Positions 42,303 to 51,872 are shown, numbered from the stretch's first letter. The stretch is 64,000 nucleotides of DNA from Aphanomyces cochlioides (GCA_019828595.1 JAHQRK010000014.1:1922001-1986000); one strand, 5' to 3'. The notes: generated from the sequence alone by a model not told the origin. Program-made: numbers and translations.

Positions 42303-42896
42303 ATGTCCAAGCCAGTCAGTGCCGTGCCCGTTGCTGTGCCTGTAGCTGTACCCGTTGTCGCGTCTGAGCCCGGTCCGTTGACGGATGCGAATGGAATCAT
42401 TCTTGGTCAATGGAAGAGCGGCATCTGCGGTTGTTTCTCGAGCATTGTACCGAACTGCTGCATGGCGTACTGGTGTCCTTGCATTTCGTTAGGCCAAACC
42501 ATGGCCCGCGTTGGCCCGTCTGGCAATGTCTACATGATCGCGTATGGGCTGCTTTATCTCTTTTCAATGAGTCTTGCGGTTTCGACAGTGTCGTCTAACT
42601 CTTTCTGGTACTGGAACTCGGACGGCAACCTTGTTTTTTACAACAATACCAAGACTGGCGCATGGAGAGTCTACTTTGAGCCATGGCCACTCTTAATTGG
42701 ATCCATCCTTATCATGGTGGCTCGAGGCACAATCCGCAATCGCTTCAAAATCCCTGGCAATTGCTGCACTGATTGTATCTGCTCGTGCTGCTGCCCATGC
42801 TGTGTCCTCGCACAAATGTCCACGCACGTTGAAGCGTACACACCTGGTCAGTGCAATTTTGGCTTCAAGGACACATTGCCAAGCTATCAAATTTAG
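42303..42896 (+). CDS. PLAC8-family Cys-rich membrane protein
   Basis: A 197-aa protein. A Pro/Val-rich start (MSKPVSAVPVAVPVAVPV) is followed by GIILGQWKSGICGCFSSIVP and the hallmark CCMAYWCPC at residues 52-60, then QTMARVG. Two hydrophobic segments (MIAYGLLYLFSMSLAVSTV, WPLLIGSILIMVA) flank a polar loop. The Cys-rich C-terminus (CCTDCICSCCCPCCVLAQ) ends FGFKDTLPSYQI. It is the closest paralogue of the gene at 47013 and was duplicated with its upstream flank. Confidence 0.92.
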   Translation: MSKPVSAVPVAVPVAVPVVASEPGPLTDANGIILGQWKSGICGCFSSIVPNCCMAYWCPCISLGQTMARVGPSGNVYMIAYGLLYLFSMSLAVSTVSSNSFWYWNSDGNLVFYNNTKTGAWRVYFEPWPLLIGSILIMVARGTIRNRFKIPGNCCTDCICSCCCPCCVLAQMSTHVEAYTPGQCNFGFKDTLPSYQI

Positions 42897-43663
42897 ATGC
42901 AGATCCAACCTTCTTTGGATGGAATCGCCACTGCATTCAGGCATATGCCAGCATAACATGAACATGACAATTTACAATCGTCCGAATGATATTTATGTTG
43001 CATTGCCAGAATGAAGGGGGATTTACATAGCTTGTACATCATTGGAAAGCCCCCCCCTGTGCAGAGTGACCGCAGTTGATGCCATCGGGGCTCTCGGGAC
43101 CTTACCGACGCAACCCCCAGCCAGCATCCCGGTGAGCGCAAAATCAATGCGAGCTTGTGGTGGTGGAGTCACTCCACTTCACTTTCATCCCTCCATGTTG
43201 CATCCAAACGACAAAATGAATCGAATGCATTTGACATATATATTGTCTTTTTCACCCAAATTTGTATTTTTTTACCAAAATCGAATTCCATTCCAAATCG
43301 ATTCGATCATACTGAAATCAAGTATAAATGGAATGTATGGCAAACGTCCCAAATTAATTACACGTGTGTCTGGGTGTGTTTTGCGTGAATTAGGTAAATA
43401 CTCGATTCTGATTGGCTGAGCGATTTGCAGATCGATTTGAAAATTCGGACTCCCCTCACAATTTCGAATGAAATTGACAATAACATGGAGAGTATACAGT
43501 GAAATCGAGAATGATAGAAAGTTGGCAAAATTTAGCCAATAGAATTTTTTACGAAATATCTTAATCTGATTGGTCATAATAATATTCCCGCGCCCGCCAT
43601 GTCATTCAATTTAAAAAACGAGCGTTTCAGTCAAGTTTTGAAGTTGAAGTGTCGACACCCTCA
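42897..43663. other. Intergenic with a MITE
   Basis: Contains the MITE at 43242-43481. The stretch 43540-43660 is the presumed 5' part of the pogo-type element. No other gene. Confidence 0.4.
43242..43481. mobile_element. MITE, second copy of the 4832-5082 element (inverted)
   Basis: ATTGTCTTTTTCACCC at the left and GAATGAAATTGACAAT at the right; internal sequence closely matches the reverse complement of 4832-5082. No target duplication is visible at this copy. Confidence 0.7.
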
Positions 43664-44860
43664 ATGAAGCCGAAAACCGCCTACTCGATGCTCATGAAGA
43701 AGAAGATCCTCTGCAGGATCCAAGAAACTTCTCTGGCCGATGTTCAACGAGAAACGAAGCTTCCACGAAGAACGCTCCGCACGTGGCTCGACAATGCTGA
43801 TGCCATCCTGGGTTACAACGGCGACTGCAAGCGCAAGAAACTCACACCTGGTGGCCGACCTCCATGCTTCGTGGACCCTCCTGTCTTGCTTGCCTTCATG
43901 AATCAGATGCGGGAATCTGAGCGAGCCTTGACTGTCCTGCATCTGATTCATTGGGTCAAGCACAACCAACGAGAGTGGCTCCTCCGATACCTCGACAACA
44001 AGACCGAAGGAAGAGGCTACAACTGTCTGGTGCGGCTATTGCGAGAATTTGCCTACCGCAATGGATTCTCGCGTCAAAGAGCAGGCAAGTCCAAGATCAA
44101 GCAAGCTGAGCTACTTGCAATTCGCGACGATTTTGCCGATGACTTCCATCGAACATATCAAGGCCATGGAAAGGACGCAATCATCAACATTGACGAAACT
44201 GCAATATATTACGACACTCCTCCACGGTACATTCTGTCCCTACGGGGTGGCAACGCCAAGATATCGGCTGGCGAGAAGAACTCGTTGAGGATTACGGCGG
44301 TGTTGGCTGCCCGAGCGGATGGTTCTAAGCTGCCCATCATGTTTGTGGTACGTGGTACAATGGGTGGCCTGATTGAAACGCACGAGCTTCCATCGTATCC
44401 TCAAGGGCACTACTATGCGGTCCAAAAGAGGGCCTGGATGGACGCAGAAATTTGGAAGGTGTATCTACGTGACGTGTTGAATGGCGAGTTGACTGATCAG
44501 TCAGTCATACTGGTGGATAACTTTGAAGCTCACGTGACCGAAGAAGCCCGTCGCATTGTCTCGGAAGAACTGGGAAGTACGTTGCGTCCATTACCTCCCA
44601 ATACTACGTCTGTGCTCCAGCCCTTGGATGTGGGAGTAATGGCTCCCTTCAAGCGATATATGCGCGACCTGTGGCTCGAAGAAGAATTGGTTGGCGGTGA
44701 TGGCGACGATCATGATGACGACGAGTCAACTACGTGTCGCCAAAAGCGTCTCTCACTCATCAAACGAGCGATTACGGCTTGGGGTATGGTCAGTAGCGAC
44801 GACATTCGACGTAGTTTTGAAAAGGCATTGCCTGATAGGCGTGGGTTAGATGCGGAGTGA
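43664..44860 (+). CDS. Intact pogo-type (DDE_1) transposase
   Basis: A 398-aa protein from the ATG at 43664. The N-terminal HTH-like region (KKKILCRIQETSLADVQRET, RTLRTWLDNADAI) precedes a catalytic core with all three acidic residues in context: IINIDETAIYYD, SVILVDNFEAHV and VLQPLDVGVMAPFK. An acidic loop (DGDDHDDDE) and a C-terminal helix follow. No stop or frameshift interrupts it, in contrast to the Tigger copy at 31245. It belongs to a different lineage from that copy (PPNTTSVLQPLDVG is retained). Clear terminal inverted repeats were not found, so it may be an active element with unrecognised ends or a domesticated gene. Confidence 0.88.
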   Translation: MKPKTAYSMLMKKKILCRIQETSLADVQRETKLPRRTLRTWLDNADAILGYNGDCKRKKLTPGGRPPCFVDPPVLLAFMNQMRESERALTVLHLIHWVKHNQREWLLRYLDNKTEGRGYNCLVRLLREFAYRNGFSRQRAGKSKIKQAELLAIRDDFADDFHRTYQGHGKDAIINIDETAIYYDTPPRYILSLRGGNAKISAGEKNSLRITAVLAARADGSKLPIMFVVRGTMGGLIETHELPSYPQGHYYAVQKRAWMDAEIWKVYLRDVLNGELTDQSVILVDNFEAHVTEEARRIVSEELGSTLRPLPPNTTSVLQPLDVGVMAPFKRYMRDLWLEEELVGGDGDDHDDDESTTCRQKRLSLIKRAITAWGMVSSDDIRRSFEKALPDRRGLDAE

Positions 44861-45430
44861 GTAACACAATAATACATGTCTAAATGATCATCTTCATTGT
44901 AGACGCATCAACGGCTTTGATTGTCTGCTAATTGATTCTTCACTGTATTTGAGCCGAAAAATATATTTATTGTGTAAAAATTATTGATATTGATTGCGGG
45001 AAAATTATTGATTTTTATGGAAAAATTGTTGCTTGAAGGGGATTCGAACTCACGAGCTCATCAGCCACGCCAATTTCTGCTACCATAATCCCCTACACTA
45101 TTCTGACCCCTATTATCCCCTTTTCCAATCAACATTTTTGTGATTGATAAAGACAATAATAAAACACGATCTCTTTGAGTTCATATCTCATTGAATTTGA
45201 TCGTAAAGTTTCTGATTCAGGTCATTTTCTAGTTGTTGAGTACTCTCTTTTTTAATATCCTATTAAAAATGCATTTTAAAAAATGTCTTGAAAAAAATTT
45301 CACTTCTACATGATATGATTGGCTAGATATTTTCGCGAAGTTCGAAGAGACTCAACCAATCATAGTGTGTTATTTTGAATTTTGGACCTAACCCTCGAAG
45401 TAAAATGTAGCGTACCATTCTCGATTCCAC
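44861..45430. other. AT-rich non-coding stretch with a tRNA-like segment
   Basis: Repeated ATTATTGAT words follow the transposase. A tRNA-like segment lies at 45031-45108. No gene. Confidence 0.4.
45031..45108 (-). repeat. Possible tRNA-derived SINE or decayed tRNA
   Basis: On the minus strand TAGTGTAGGGG (45100-45090) resembles a Pol III A box and GAGTTCGAATCCCC contains a B box (GTTCGAATC, 45049-45041). The spacing (51 nt) is longer than in a class I tRNA and the T stem does not pair, so it is not a functional tRNA. Confidence 0.35.
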
Positions 45431-46422
45431 TGTAACCGCGTTGCTGTAGGTCGTGGAGCAAAGCCTGCTTCATGTATATTCCGTGCACAGCAATTCGTGT
45501 CGGAGAGATGATTCTTCGACACAGGCAGACATCCCGACCGACCACAATTCGAGCTTCCCAAGCATAAGGGAGAATTTAGAGCTGCTCTCCGTCGGTCATT
45601 TGCGATGCCAATTGGCTGAAAATACTTTTTTGACTGTCGAGAGCGTTGCTCCATCAGCAGCTGTGGACACAAAATTGGCCGCATGGGTCAGCGACATTCA
45701 CGCCCTGTTGGGATCTGGTCTTAGTACCCTGATGGCCAAACGATGCATACTTTGTCCATTGACATGTCATCATCTCATATCGTATCTCCGCCATGAAACG
45801 TCGTTCACAGCTGCATGGAGTGAGCGGGGGAAGGGTTTGAGCTACAGTTCTCACTGGACTACCTCAATATCCCGTCGCGGTCCTCCTTACTGAAGCTGCC
45901 AAGGAGAAACCAAACGAGATTACATAGGACCCCAAAGCACTTTTCCCTGGCATGCATATCTTTCCCACGACAACAAAACCGTCCAAGTCTCCGCGACGTT
46001 TGGACGGATGATAGTAAGAGGAACTGAGGTCAACCCTGTGATCTTCCGCGGCCAAGTCCATGTAATCTCTGACGACACGTTTGTTTGTTGGTCTTATTCC
46101 TCCTGCGAAACCTCAAACCGTTGGCTATTTCGTGCGACTGATAAACGGCGCAGTCTCCGTGGAAACATCTCTGGAAACAGTCCTCCTGGTGACAGTCGAC
46201 AAACAAACGGAGCGACTCTTCCTACACCTCATGACGTTTGACGTCAAGTCCAAATGGCCGTCAGAGAGCAGCTCTAAATTCTCCCTTATGCTTGGGAAGC
46301 TCGAATTGTGGTCGGTCGGGATGTCTGTCTGTGTGGAAGAATCATCTCTCCGACACGAATTGCTGTGCACGGAATATACATGAAGCAGGCTTTGCTCCAC
46401 TACCTACAGCAACGCGGTTATA
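45431..46422. repeat. Inverted repeat with 172-bp arms flanking degraded sequence
   Basis: Arms 45431-45602 and 46251-46422 are near-identical in reverse complement. The interior has broken protein-like pieces, for example VAVLLTEAAKEKPNEIT then a stop and DPKALFPGMHIFPTTTKP (~45860-45990), and a plus frame 46081-46383 (TVGYFVRLINGAVSVETSLE ... GKLELWSVGMSV) that enters the right arm. The left arm holds a broken mirror copy of that frame end. Interpretation: inverted duplication of the 3' end of an unidentified gene, now decayed. Confidence 0.7.
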
Positions 46423-47012
46423 CTCTCCATGTTATCTACGACTAAGACGTGTCGATCAAAATCAAGAGCCTCAAGCAAACAAGTAGACGTCGCCTCAAAG
46501 CGGACGGAGGGGATACATAAGCCTTCATCCCAACTGGTAAATTCTAGTGGAGGTGCTCTTGACACTGGAATTTCAATGCATGGAGGATGCTTGTCTCGTG
46601 CGCTTGCCAAGATGTCAACCGTGGACAAACCAGGTAGTTTAAATAACCGCGGATGTATTCTCTTCCTTCTCGACGTGACCGTGAGGACAGCAAGCAAGCT
46701 GTCATTCAGCCTGGTAGATCGCTCCTCTTGCTTTTCGAACTTCCCATGTCTAGCAGCCCTTGACGATGGTGCGATGGCTGTTGGAATTGTGGCACGCTGT
46801 AGTTGTAAAACTTGCGCCACAACTCAAGGCCATTGCTCCATCTAATGCATCAGCTCTATCCAACTCTGGTGCTCTTCTCGTCCCTCTAACTGTAGCCTGG
46901 ACAGCTCAATGGCGATGCCAGAATTGAGATCAACTCGAAGTTTTCTTTGATTTCGAATTATGCCAAAGTTGGTTCTGGATGACAAAAGTTCATTTTACAC
47001 AAGCTTGCTCCG
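46423..47012. other. Duplicated flank upstream of PLAC8
   Basis: Counterpart of 41.8-42.3 kb. The minus-strand frame down to 46404 (RLFKLPGLSTVDIL ... FTSWDEGLCIPSVRFEATS) is long and protein-like but has no ATG before its last residues, so no intact gene is called. Confidence 0.45.
46988..47003 (+). promoter_or_regulatory. Oomycete initiator-like core promoter
   Basis: GTTCATTTTACACAAG lies 9 nt upstream of the ATG at 47013 and matches the initiator core TCATTYY plus the following NCA. Confidence 0.55.
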
Positions 47013-47594
47013 ATGTCCAACCCAGTCACCGCCGCACCTGGAGCTTTGCCACTCGTGGCCTCTGAGCCCGGTTCGTTGACGGATGCGAACGGAATCGTCC
47101 TTGGTCGATGGAAGAGCGGCATTTGTGATTGTTTCTCGAGCATTGTGCCGAACTGTTGCATGGCGTGCTGGTGCCCTTGCATCTCATTAGGCCAAACCAT
47201 GGTCCGCGTTGGTCCGTCTGGCAATGTCTACCTGGCAGCGTATGCTCTGCTCTATCTCCTTTCAATTGGCCTTGCGGTTTCGACAATGTCGTTTGGCTCG
47301 TACTGGACCTGGGACTCGGATGGCGAGCTAGTCTTTTACAATGATATCAAGACTGGCGTACGGCGAGTCTTCTTTGGGCCATGGCCTCCCTTAATTGGAT
47401 CTATTCTCATCATGGTGGCTCGCGGCACAATCCGCAATCGCTTCAATATCCCTGGCAATCGCTGCACGGATTGTATCTGCTTCTGCTGCTGTTCCTGCTG
47501 TGTCCTCGCCCAAATGTCGTCGCATGTCGAAGCGTACATACCTGGTCAGTGCAATTTTGGCTCCAAGGATACATTGCCAAGCTATCACATTTAG
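47013..47594 (+). CDS. PLAC8-family Cys-rich membrane protein
   Basis: A 193-aa protein highly similar to the one at 42303: GIVLGRWKSGICDCFSSIVP, CCMACWCPCISLGQTMVRVG, hydrophobic segments (AAYALLYLLSIGLAVSTM; PPLIGSILIMVA), the Cys-rich end CTDCICFCCCSCCVLAQ and FGSKDTLPSYHI. One of the paired Cys in the C-terminal cluster is Arg here (GNRCTDC versus GNCCTDC). The N-terminal Pro/Val stretch is shorter than in the paralogue. Confidence 0.92.
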   Translation: MSNPVTAAPGALPLVASEPGSLTDANGIVLGRWKSGICDCFSSIVPNCCMACWCPCISLGQTMVRVGPSGNVYLAAYALLYLLSIGLAVSTMSFGSYWTWDSDGELVFYNDIKTGVRRVFFGPWPPLIGSILIMVARGTIRNRFNIPGNRCTDCICFCCCSCCVLAQMSSHVEAYIPGQCNFGSKDTLPSYHI

Positions 47595-49246
47595 ATCCGT
47601 GATGGAATCGACGCTGCATTTAGGCATATGCCAGCTTTAACATGACAATTTATCATCCCATAGCCAAGTCGACAATCGACGCGTATTAAGGGGGGATTTC
47701 CTCGCTTCGTGTTGTATCCCCCATAGCGAAGAAGTTACTTCATACGCCCTGTATGTACTTGCATGTTGCATGACCTTTCCTGCCACGACACTGCCAACAG
47801 AAAGAGCGAGTGGGGAAATCGGGCAGTCCCCCTCCACGCACAACTGTGGCGAGAGGAAGATGGTGGTAAGAACGACATTGGACGCGTGAAAATGTGGAAA
47901 TTTTGCCATCAACAGCTGCCTCGACTGGATATTGCTGCGTATCGTTGGCCTCGTGGTTGCTTTTGTCCAAACATGGATCTCGCGATGGCATTCATGTGGT
48001 GGATATTTCAGCTTGTGTTAGCGTGCTCGACAGTCAAGATAACAGTCGTCTAGTTTGCCAAGCACGAGAATGAACAAGATGTCAAGAGCGAGTGGTCGCT
48101 CGTCCGATCCATGCGTTGTGTTCTGGTGTTGGTCAACAAGGTGGTCCTCGCTTTGCTTGGTGTGGCCAAGATTGCGACCAAAGACGACACGTTGATTGAC
48201 GATTCACACAACGTGACGAGTCGATGGGGTGTGGCGTCCAGAGGCTTTCTTTGCTGACACGATAAAATTTACGGAAGAAGCCGTCAAGATAGGTTGGTGG
48301 CTTTCCAAGTGAGGAAGAGGCAAGACACGACGACTCGGTCTTTGTCGAGGATGCGTGGGCGTCCTGACTGGGATCGATTGTGCCTACCACGTCGTTTGGC
48401 CGCATTTTCGTTACTGTCCGAGTCTTGATGGTGTTTTCATGATGACGAGTTATGGTAGCAAAGGGCAAATGCGTCGCGACGACCACGGCTGGTTACGTGT
48501 TGAAAATCTGGTTTGCTCGTGTCGACTCAAATCCAGCTTTACGCAGGGTGTCTAACTTGAAAATATAGATTGCATTGCCACAACGAAGGCGGATTTTATC
48601 CTCGATTGGCATGGCATGGTCGAAAGAGGGAGACGGGGGGGACTTTCATGTTGAGCTGCACTTACTTTTAAATTTAATAGATTTTTCAATATAATATCTT
48701 ATGTCAGCTGATTCGTAAGAGTCGAGTAAGATAATTCGATTTTACTGTTATAATTAATACCCTTGTGATATCTATAATTGTTGTTTTCTTGCAATAATCA
48801 AATTATAGAAGATGCCCAAGGGGGTGCCTTAACTGCTTCTCAGCGAGCTGATCGCGCGCTGCTTTTGCCTGAGACTTGCATCACTTGGCTCTGTTCATCA
48901 AACGACAAATTGAACAAGAAAGTTCTATGCGAGATTGGAACTTTGGACCCTACACTGTACTTCTTGGAAGGGCTCTTGGAAGTTTGGAGTCGAAATTTGC
49001 AAAAAGTTGTGATGTAATGCAGATCAAGCAACGCAACGTTTGCCAGGTCAATCAACCATTCTGCTTAGACGACAAGCCTTTGAAAGCTAAGCCAAAGTTT
49101 GCATCGACGCTGCTGCATCCAGCATAACGCACACTCGATCCTCATGCCCCTTTCGTCCAAATTTGACAAGATTGCCCACGACGAGGTGCTTGGAATTTAT
49201 CCGCTTGAACTTGGTTCGTCTGTTTAAAAAGGACCAGATGCTCATT
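47595..49246. other. Intergenic, with one possible decayed reading frame
   Basis: Around 47973-48260 a plus frame with a single stop at 48051 reads MDLAMAFMWWIFQLVLAC and, after the stop, VLVLVNKVVLALLGVAK, i.e. two hydrophobic segments reminiscent in layout of the membrane end of the coiled-coil gene at 35089. Too weak to call. 48660-48800 is AT-rich. Confidence 0.35.
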
Positions 49247-49556
49247 GGGTAAATCTCACGATCGTGCCACTCGGCTCACAATTTCTCAAAATCGTGCCAA
49301 TTTTTGCTCAAATCGTGCCAATTTGCCACTGCACATAATAAGCCGAAACACTGGCAATCGAGCACAGCATTTCGAAGGCTTGTACCAGGGTAGAGTCTTT
49401 CTTGGGCCTCTCATTTCAATAGCCAAAACTTGCCAGAAAGAATTTGCTCTAATCGAGGGGTAAATATGACTTCACCAACGTCGGTAACTATTTTTGTTAA
49501 AAATTGGCACGATTGTGAGAAATTGCGTGCGAGTGGCACGATCGTGAGATTTACCC
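49247..49556. mobile_element. 310-bp MULE-type MITE inserted in a PLAC8 promoter
   Basis: Long terminal inverted repeats starting GGGTAAATCTCACGATCGTG (left, 49247) and its complement at the right end (to 49556), extending ~60 bp with mismatches. A perfect 9-bp target duplication ATGCTCATT lies at 49238-49246 and 49557-49565. The 9-bp duplication is typical of Mutator-like elements. No coding capacity. Confidence 0.92.
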
Positions 49557-49558
49557 AT

Positions 49559-49574
49559 GCTCATTTTGTATTTT
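49559..49574 (+). promoter_or_regulatory. Oomycete core promoter overlapping the MITE target duplication
   Basis: GCTCATTTTGTATTTT matches GCTCATTYYNCAWTTT at 15 of 16 positions, ending 14 nt before the ATG at 49589. Its first seven bases are part of the duplicated target site. Confidence 0.8.
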
Positions 49575-49588
49575 GTTGCCTTGGTCAC

Positions 49589-50215
49589 ATGGCAAGAAAG
49601 TCGGAGGACATCGAGATGGCCTTGCCTGTAGCCGTTGCTGTGCCATACATCGAGACTGAAGGCTATCTTAGCCCTGAAGGGAATCCAATCATCGAAGGCT
49701 ATTCTCGTCATCAAGGGAATGGAATCCTCGAGGGTCAATGGAAGAGCGGCGTCTGTGAATGTTGTTCAAGCATTGTGCCGAATTGCTGCATGGCATGGTG
49801 CTGTCCTTGCATCTCGTTGGGCCAAACCATGGCTCGCATTGGATCCTCTGGCATGACCTACATGGTGCTCTACGGCGTACTTTATCTCGGTTCTATTGGC
49901 ATTGCAACGTCGTCCGTTTCCGTCGGCGGTGCTGTGTGGTTTTCAAACGGTGAATTCTTCATCCCCTACGACACTCTTTCATGGAGAACGCTCTTTCAGC
50001 CATTTCTCATTATCCTGGCGTGCATTGTGCTTATTGTTGCACGAAGTACAATCCGCAGTCGCTTCAGCATTCCTGGAAATTGCTGTTGTGATTGCATTTG
50101 CTCGTGCTGCTGCTCCTGCTGCGTCATTGCCCAAATGGCCACCCATGTCGAAGCATACACGCCTGGTGAGTGCAGTTTTGGGTTCAAGGACACACTGCCA
50201 GCGTACCAAGCCTAG
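49589..50215 (+). CDS. PLAC8-family Cys-rich membrane protein
   Basis: A 208-aa protein from the ATG at 49589, the first ATG after the core promoter (the in-frame ATG at 49616 is an alternative). The N-terminus has a duplicated-looking SPEGNPIIEGYSRHQGNGIL stretch before GQWKSGVCECCSSIVPNCC. Hallmark CCMAWCCPCISLGQTMARIG, hydrophobic segments (MVLYGVLYLGSIGIATSSV; FLIILACIVLIVA) and the Cys-rich end CCCDCICSCCCSCCVIAQ, FGFKDTLPAYQA. Upstream frame extension to 49430 lies within the MITE and is not coding. Confidence 0.92.
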   Translation: MARKSEDIEMALPVAVAVPYIETEGYLSPEGNPIIEGYSRHQGNGILEGQWKSGVCECCSSIVPNCCMAWCCPCISLGQTMARIGSSGMTYMVLYGVLYLGSIGIATSSVSVGGAVWFSNGEFFIPYDTLSWRTLFQPFLIILACIVLIVARSTIRSRFSIPGNCCCDCICSCCCSCCVIAQMATHVEAYTPGECSFGFKDTLPAYQA

Positions 50216-51254
50216 CACCTTAGATATCCGCCCTCTTTACTATGCTGTAACACCATCTTCGTCGTCTTATCTTGGCAAGTTATGAAGAATTCAACGTCAC
50301 AGGGGCAGGTAATCTCAAACAGATCACTTGCAGAGGGAGGAAACAAACTTGTACAAGGCCTCTCCTTCCAGCTTAAACTGGTGCAGGACTGCATGGGTGT
50401 TGCCATCACACCATCGTGGCAAGTTCATTCAAGATAAGCCAGCGCCATGCGTATCGTCAAGGACATTCCTCCATGAGCCACTCGTTGGAGTGGATCATGT
50501 CCAGAACGACATGTCAAGCTGTCAAACGGCCATGCCAACTCTCGTCCACAGCGACATCTCTCACCCAAGGCTGTCAAACGCCAAGGCTGATTCTACCAAA
50601 ACTCGCGGGGATGCCCAAGCAGCGCCATGCGTTTCCAAGCTGCTTCATGGTTGACATCGAACAGTCAACAGGCTGGACCATTGATGGATGCAAACCAAGG
50701 GCAAGCTCTACAAAGTCCTCGACGCATAATCTCTCCGGATTGCTTCAGCTCCAGCAACCAAATCCGTGTTCATGTGCTCGGTCGCATCATCTGGTGTCTC
50801 AACCTAGCGTCCACTTGGTCGCGTGACCATGTAAAGTTGTCATCCACCTCGTTTCAAATTTTTACAGCGTCTGCTCTTGAAACTTTTCCAAGCAATGTGC
50901 GCATCCGCCTCAACGAATGACGTGGACAGCGTGCGTGTGGCCTGTCGAATGTTTGAAAAGTTTTCCAAGTGTGGTGCGCTGGTTGGATATGGCGGTGGCA
51001 TCGTCTAATCCACAGAAGTGTCATAGCATGGATACGGGCCATAGCATGGATACGGGCCATGGCTCACAGCGCTTTCCTCCGCAGCGCTTTCAACTCTTAA
51101 GTCCGTGAACACGGCGAGGAAACAACCTCAACGCCGCTATGCATTGATGCGAACTTTTGCTCCAGAGATGACTTTGACTATTTCCCGAGTGTGCATCCTC
51201 ACAGGTCAAACTTTCTGTGCTGTGCTTCATTTGAAAATTTCTGAAGTCTCTGCC
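50216..51254. other. Intergenic, small tandem duplication
   Basis: No supported gene; a 136-codon plus frame (50416-50826) has no recognisable features. A 17-bp unit (CATAGCATGGATACGGG) is present twice at ~51021-51056. Confidence 0.4.
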
Positions 51255-51872
51255 ATGTCTGACGTCGAGCATGAAGTGAAGCCAGCCATGCCGTTTGCTA
51301 TCATGACTGACGCCGAGCCTGCTGTCCAGGTGCAGCTAGCCATACCTGTCGCAGTGCCTTATGCTGCGCCGGAACAAGTGCATCAAGTTCACGCGAATCG
51401 CCAAGGTCAGTGGAAGGTTGGCGTCTTCGGTTGTTGCTCGAACCTTGTGCCGAACTGCTGCATGACGCTCTTCTGTCCTTGCGTCACGTTGGGCCAAACC
51501 ATGACCCGTGTTGATTCCTCCGGCATTTCCTACATGGTGATCTATGCCGTGCTTTACCTCGGCTCGTTGTTCCTGTTGTATTTGGTCTTTTACCTTGGCC
51601 CTGACTTTTTCGAGAATGGCGAAATCTACGATTTGGGCTTGAGATGGATCCTTCAGCTGGCCATTTTCGTGATCACGACCTTCGTCGTCACAGCAGCAAG
51701 AAGCACAGTCCGCTCTCGTTTGAACATTCCTGGCGAGTGCTGTGGCGATTGCATTTGCTCCTGCTGTTGTACCTGCTGTGTTATTGCGCAGATGTCGACG
51801 CAAACCGAAGCGTACACTCCGGGAAAGTGCAATTTTGGGTTCAAGGACACATTGCCAGCCTACGAAGCTTAG
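51255..51872 (+). CDS. PLAC8-family Cys-rich membrane protein
   Basis: A 205-aa protein from the ATG at 51255 (an upstream open frame lies before a TTCATTTGAAAATTT initiator-like stretch and is excluded). A longer acidic N-terminus (MSDVEHEVKPAMPF) is followed by GQWKVGVFGCCSNLVPNCC, hallmark CCMTLFCPCVTLGQTMTRVD, two hydrophobic segments (VIYAVLYLGSLFLLYLVFYL; WILQLAIFVITTFVVTAA), and the Cys-rich end CCGDCICSCCCTCCVIAQ, FGFKDTLPAYEA. The most diverged of the 42-52 kb copies. Confidence 0.92.
   Translation: MSDVEHEVKPAMPFAIMTDAEPAVQVQLAIPVAVPYAAPEQVHQVHANRQGQWKVGVFGCCSNLVPNCCMTLFCPCVTLGQTMTRVDSSGISYMVIYAVLYLGSLFLLYLVFYLGPDFFENGEIYDLGLRWILQLAIFVITTFVVTAARSTVRSRLNIPGECCGDCICSCCCTCCVIAQMSTQTEAYTPGKCNFGFKDTLPAYEA

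Noticed and set aside
42693..42965. Antisense frames across the PLAC8 genes (seen at each copy)
   Set aside because: Mirror frames of the Cys-rich coding sequence, repeated only because the genes are paralogous.
46404..46820. 138-codon protein-like minus-strand frame
   Set aside because: No ATG before its last residues and the duplicated counterpart is truncated; treated as a decayed block, not a gene.
49430..49588. N-terminal extension of the PLAC8 frame
   Set aside because: Lies inside the MITE and upstream of the core promoter.
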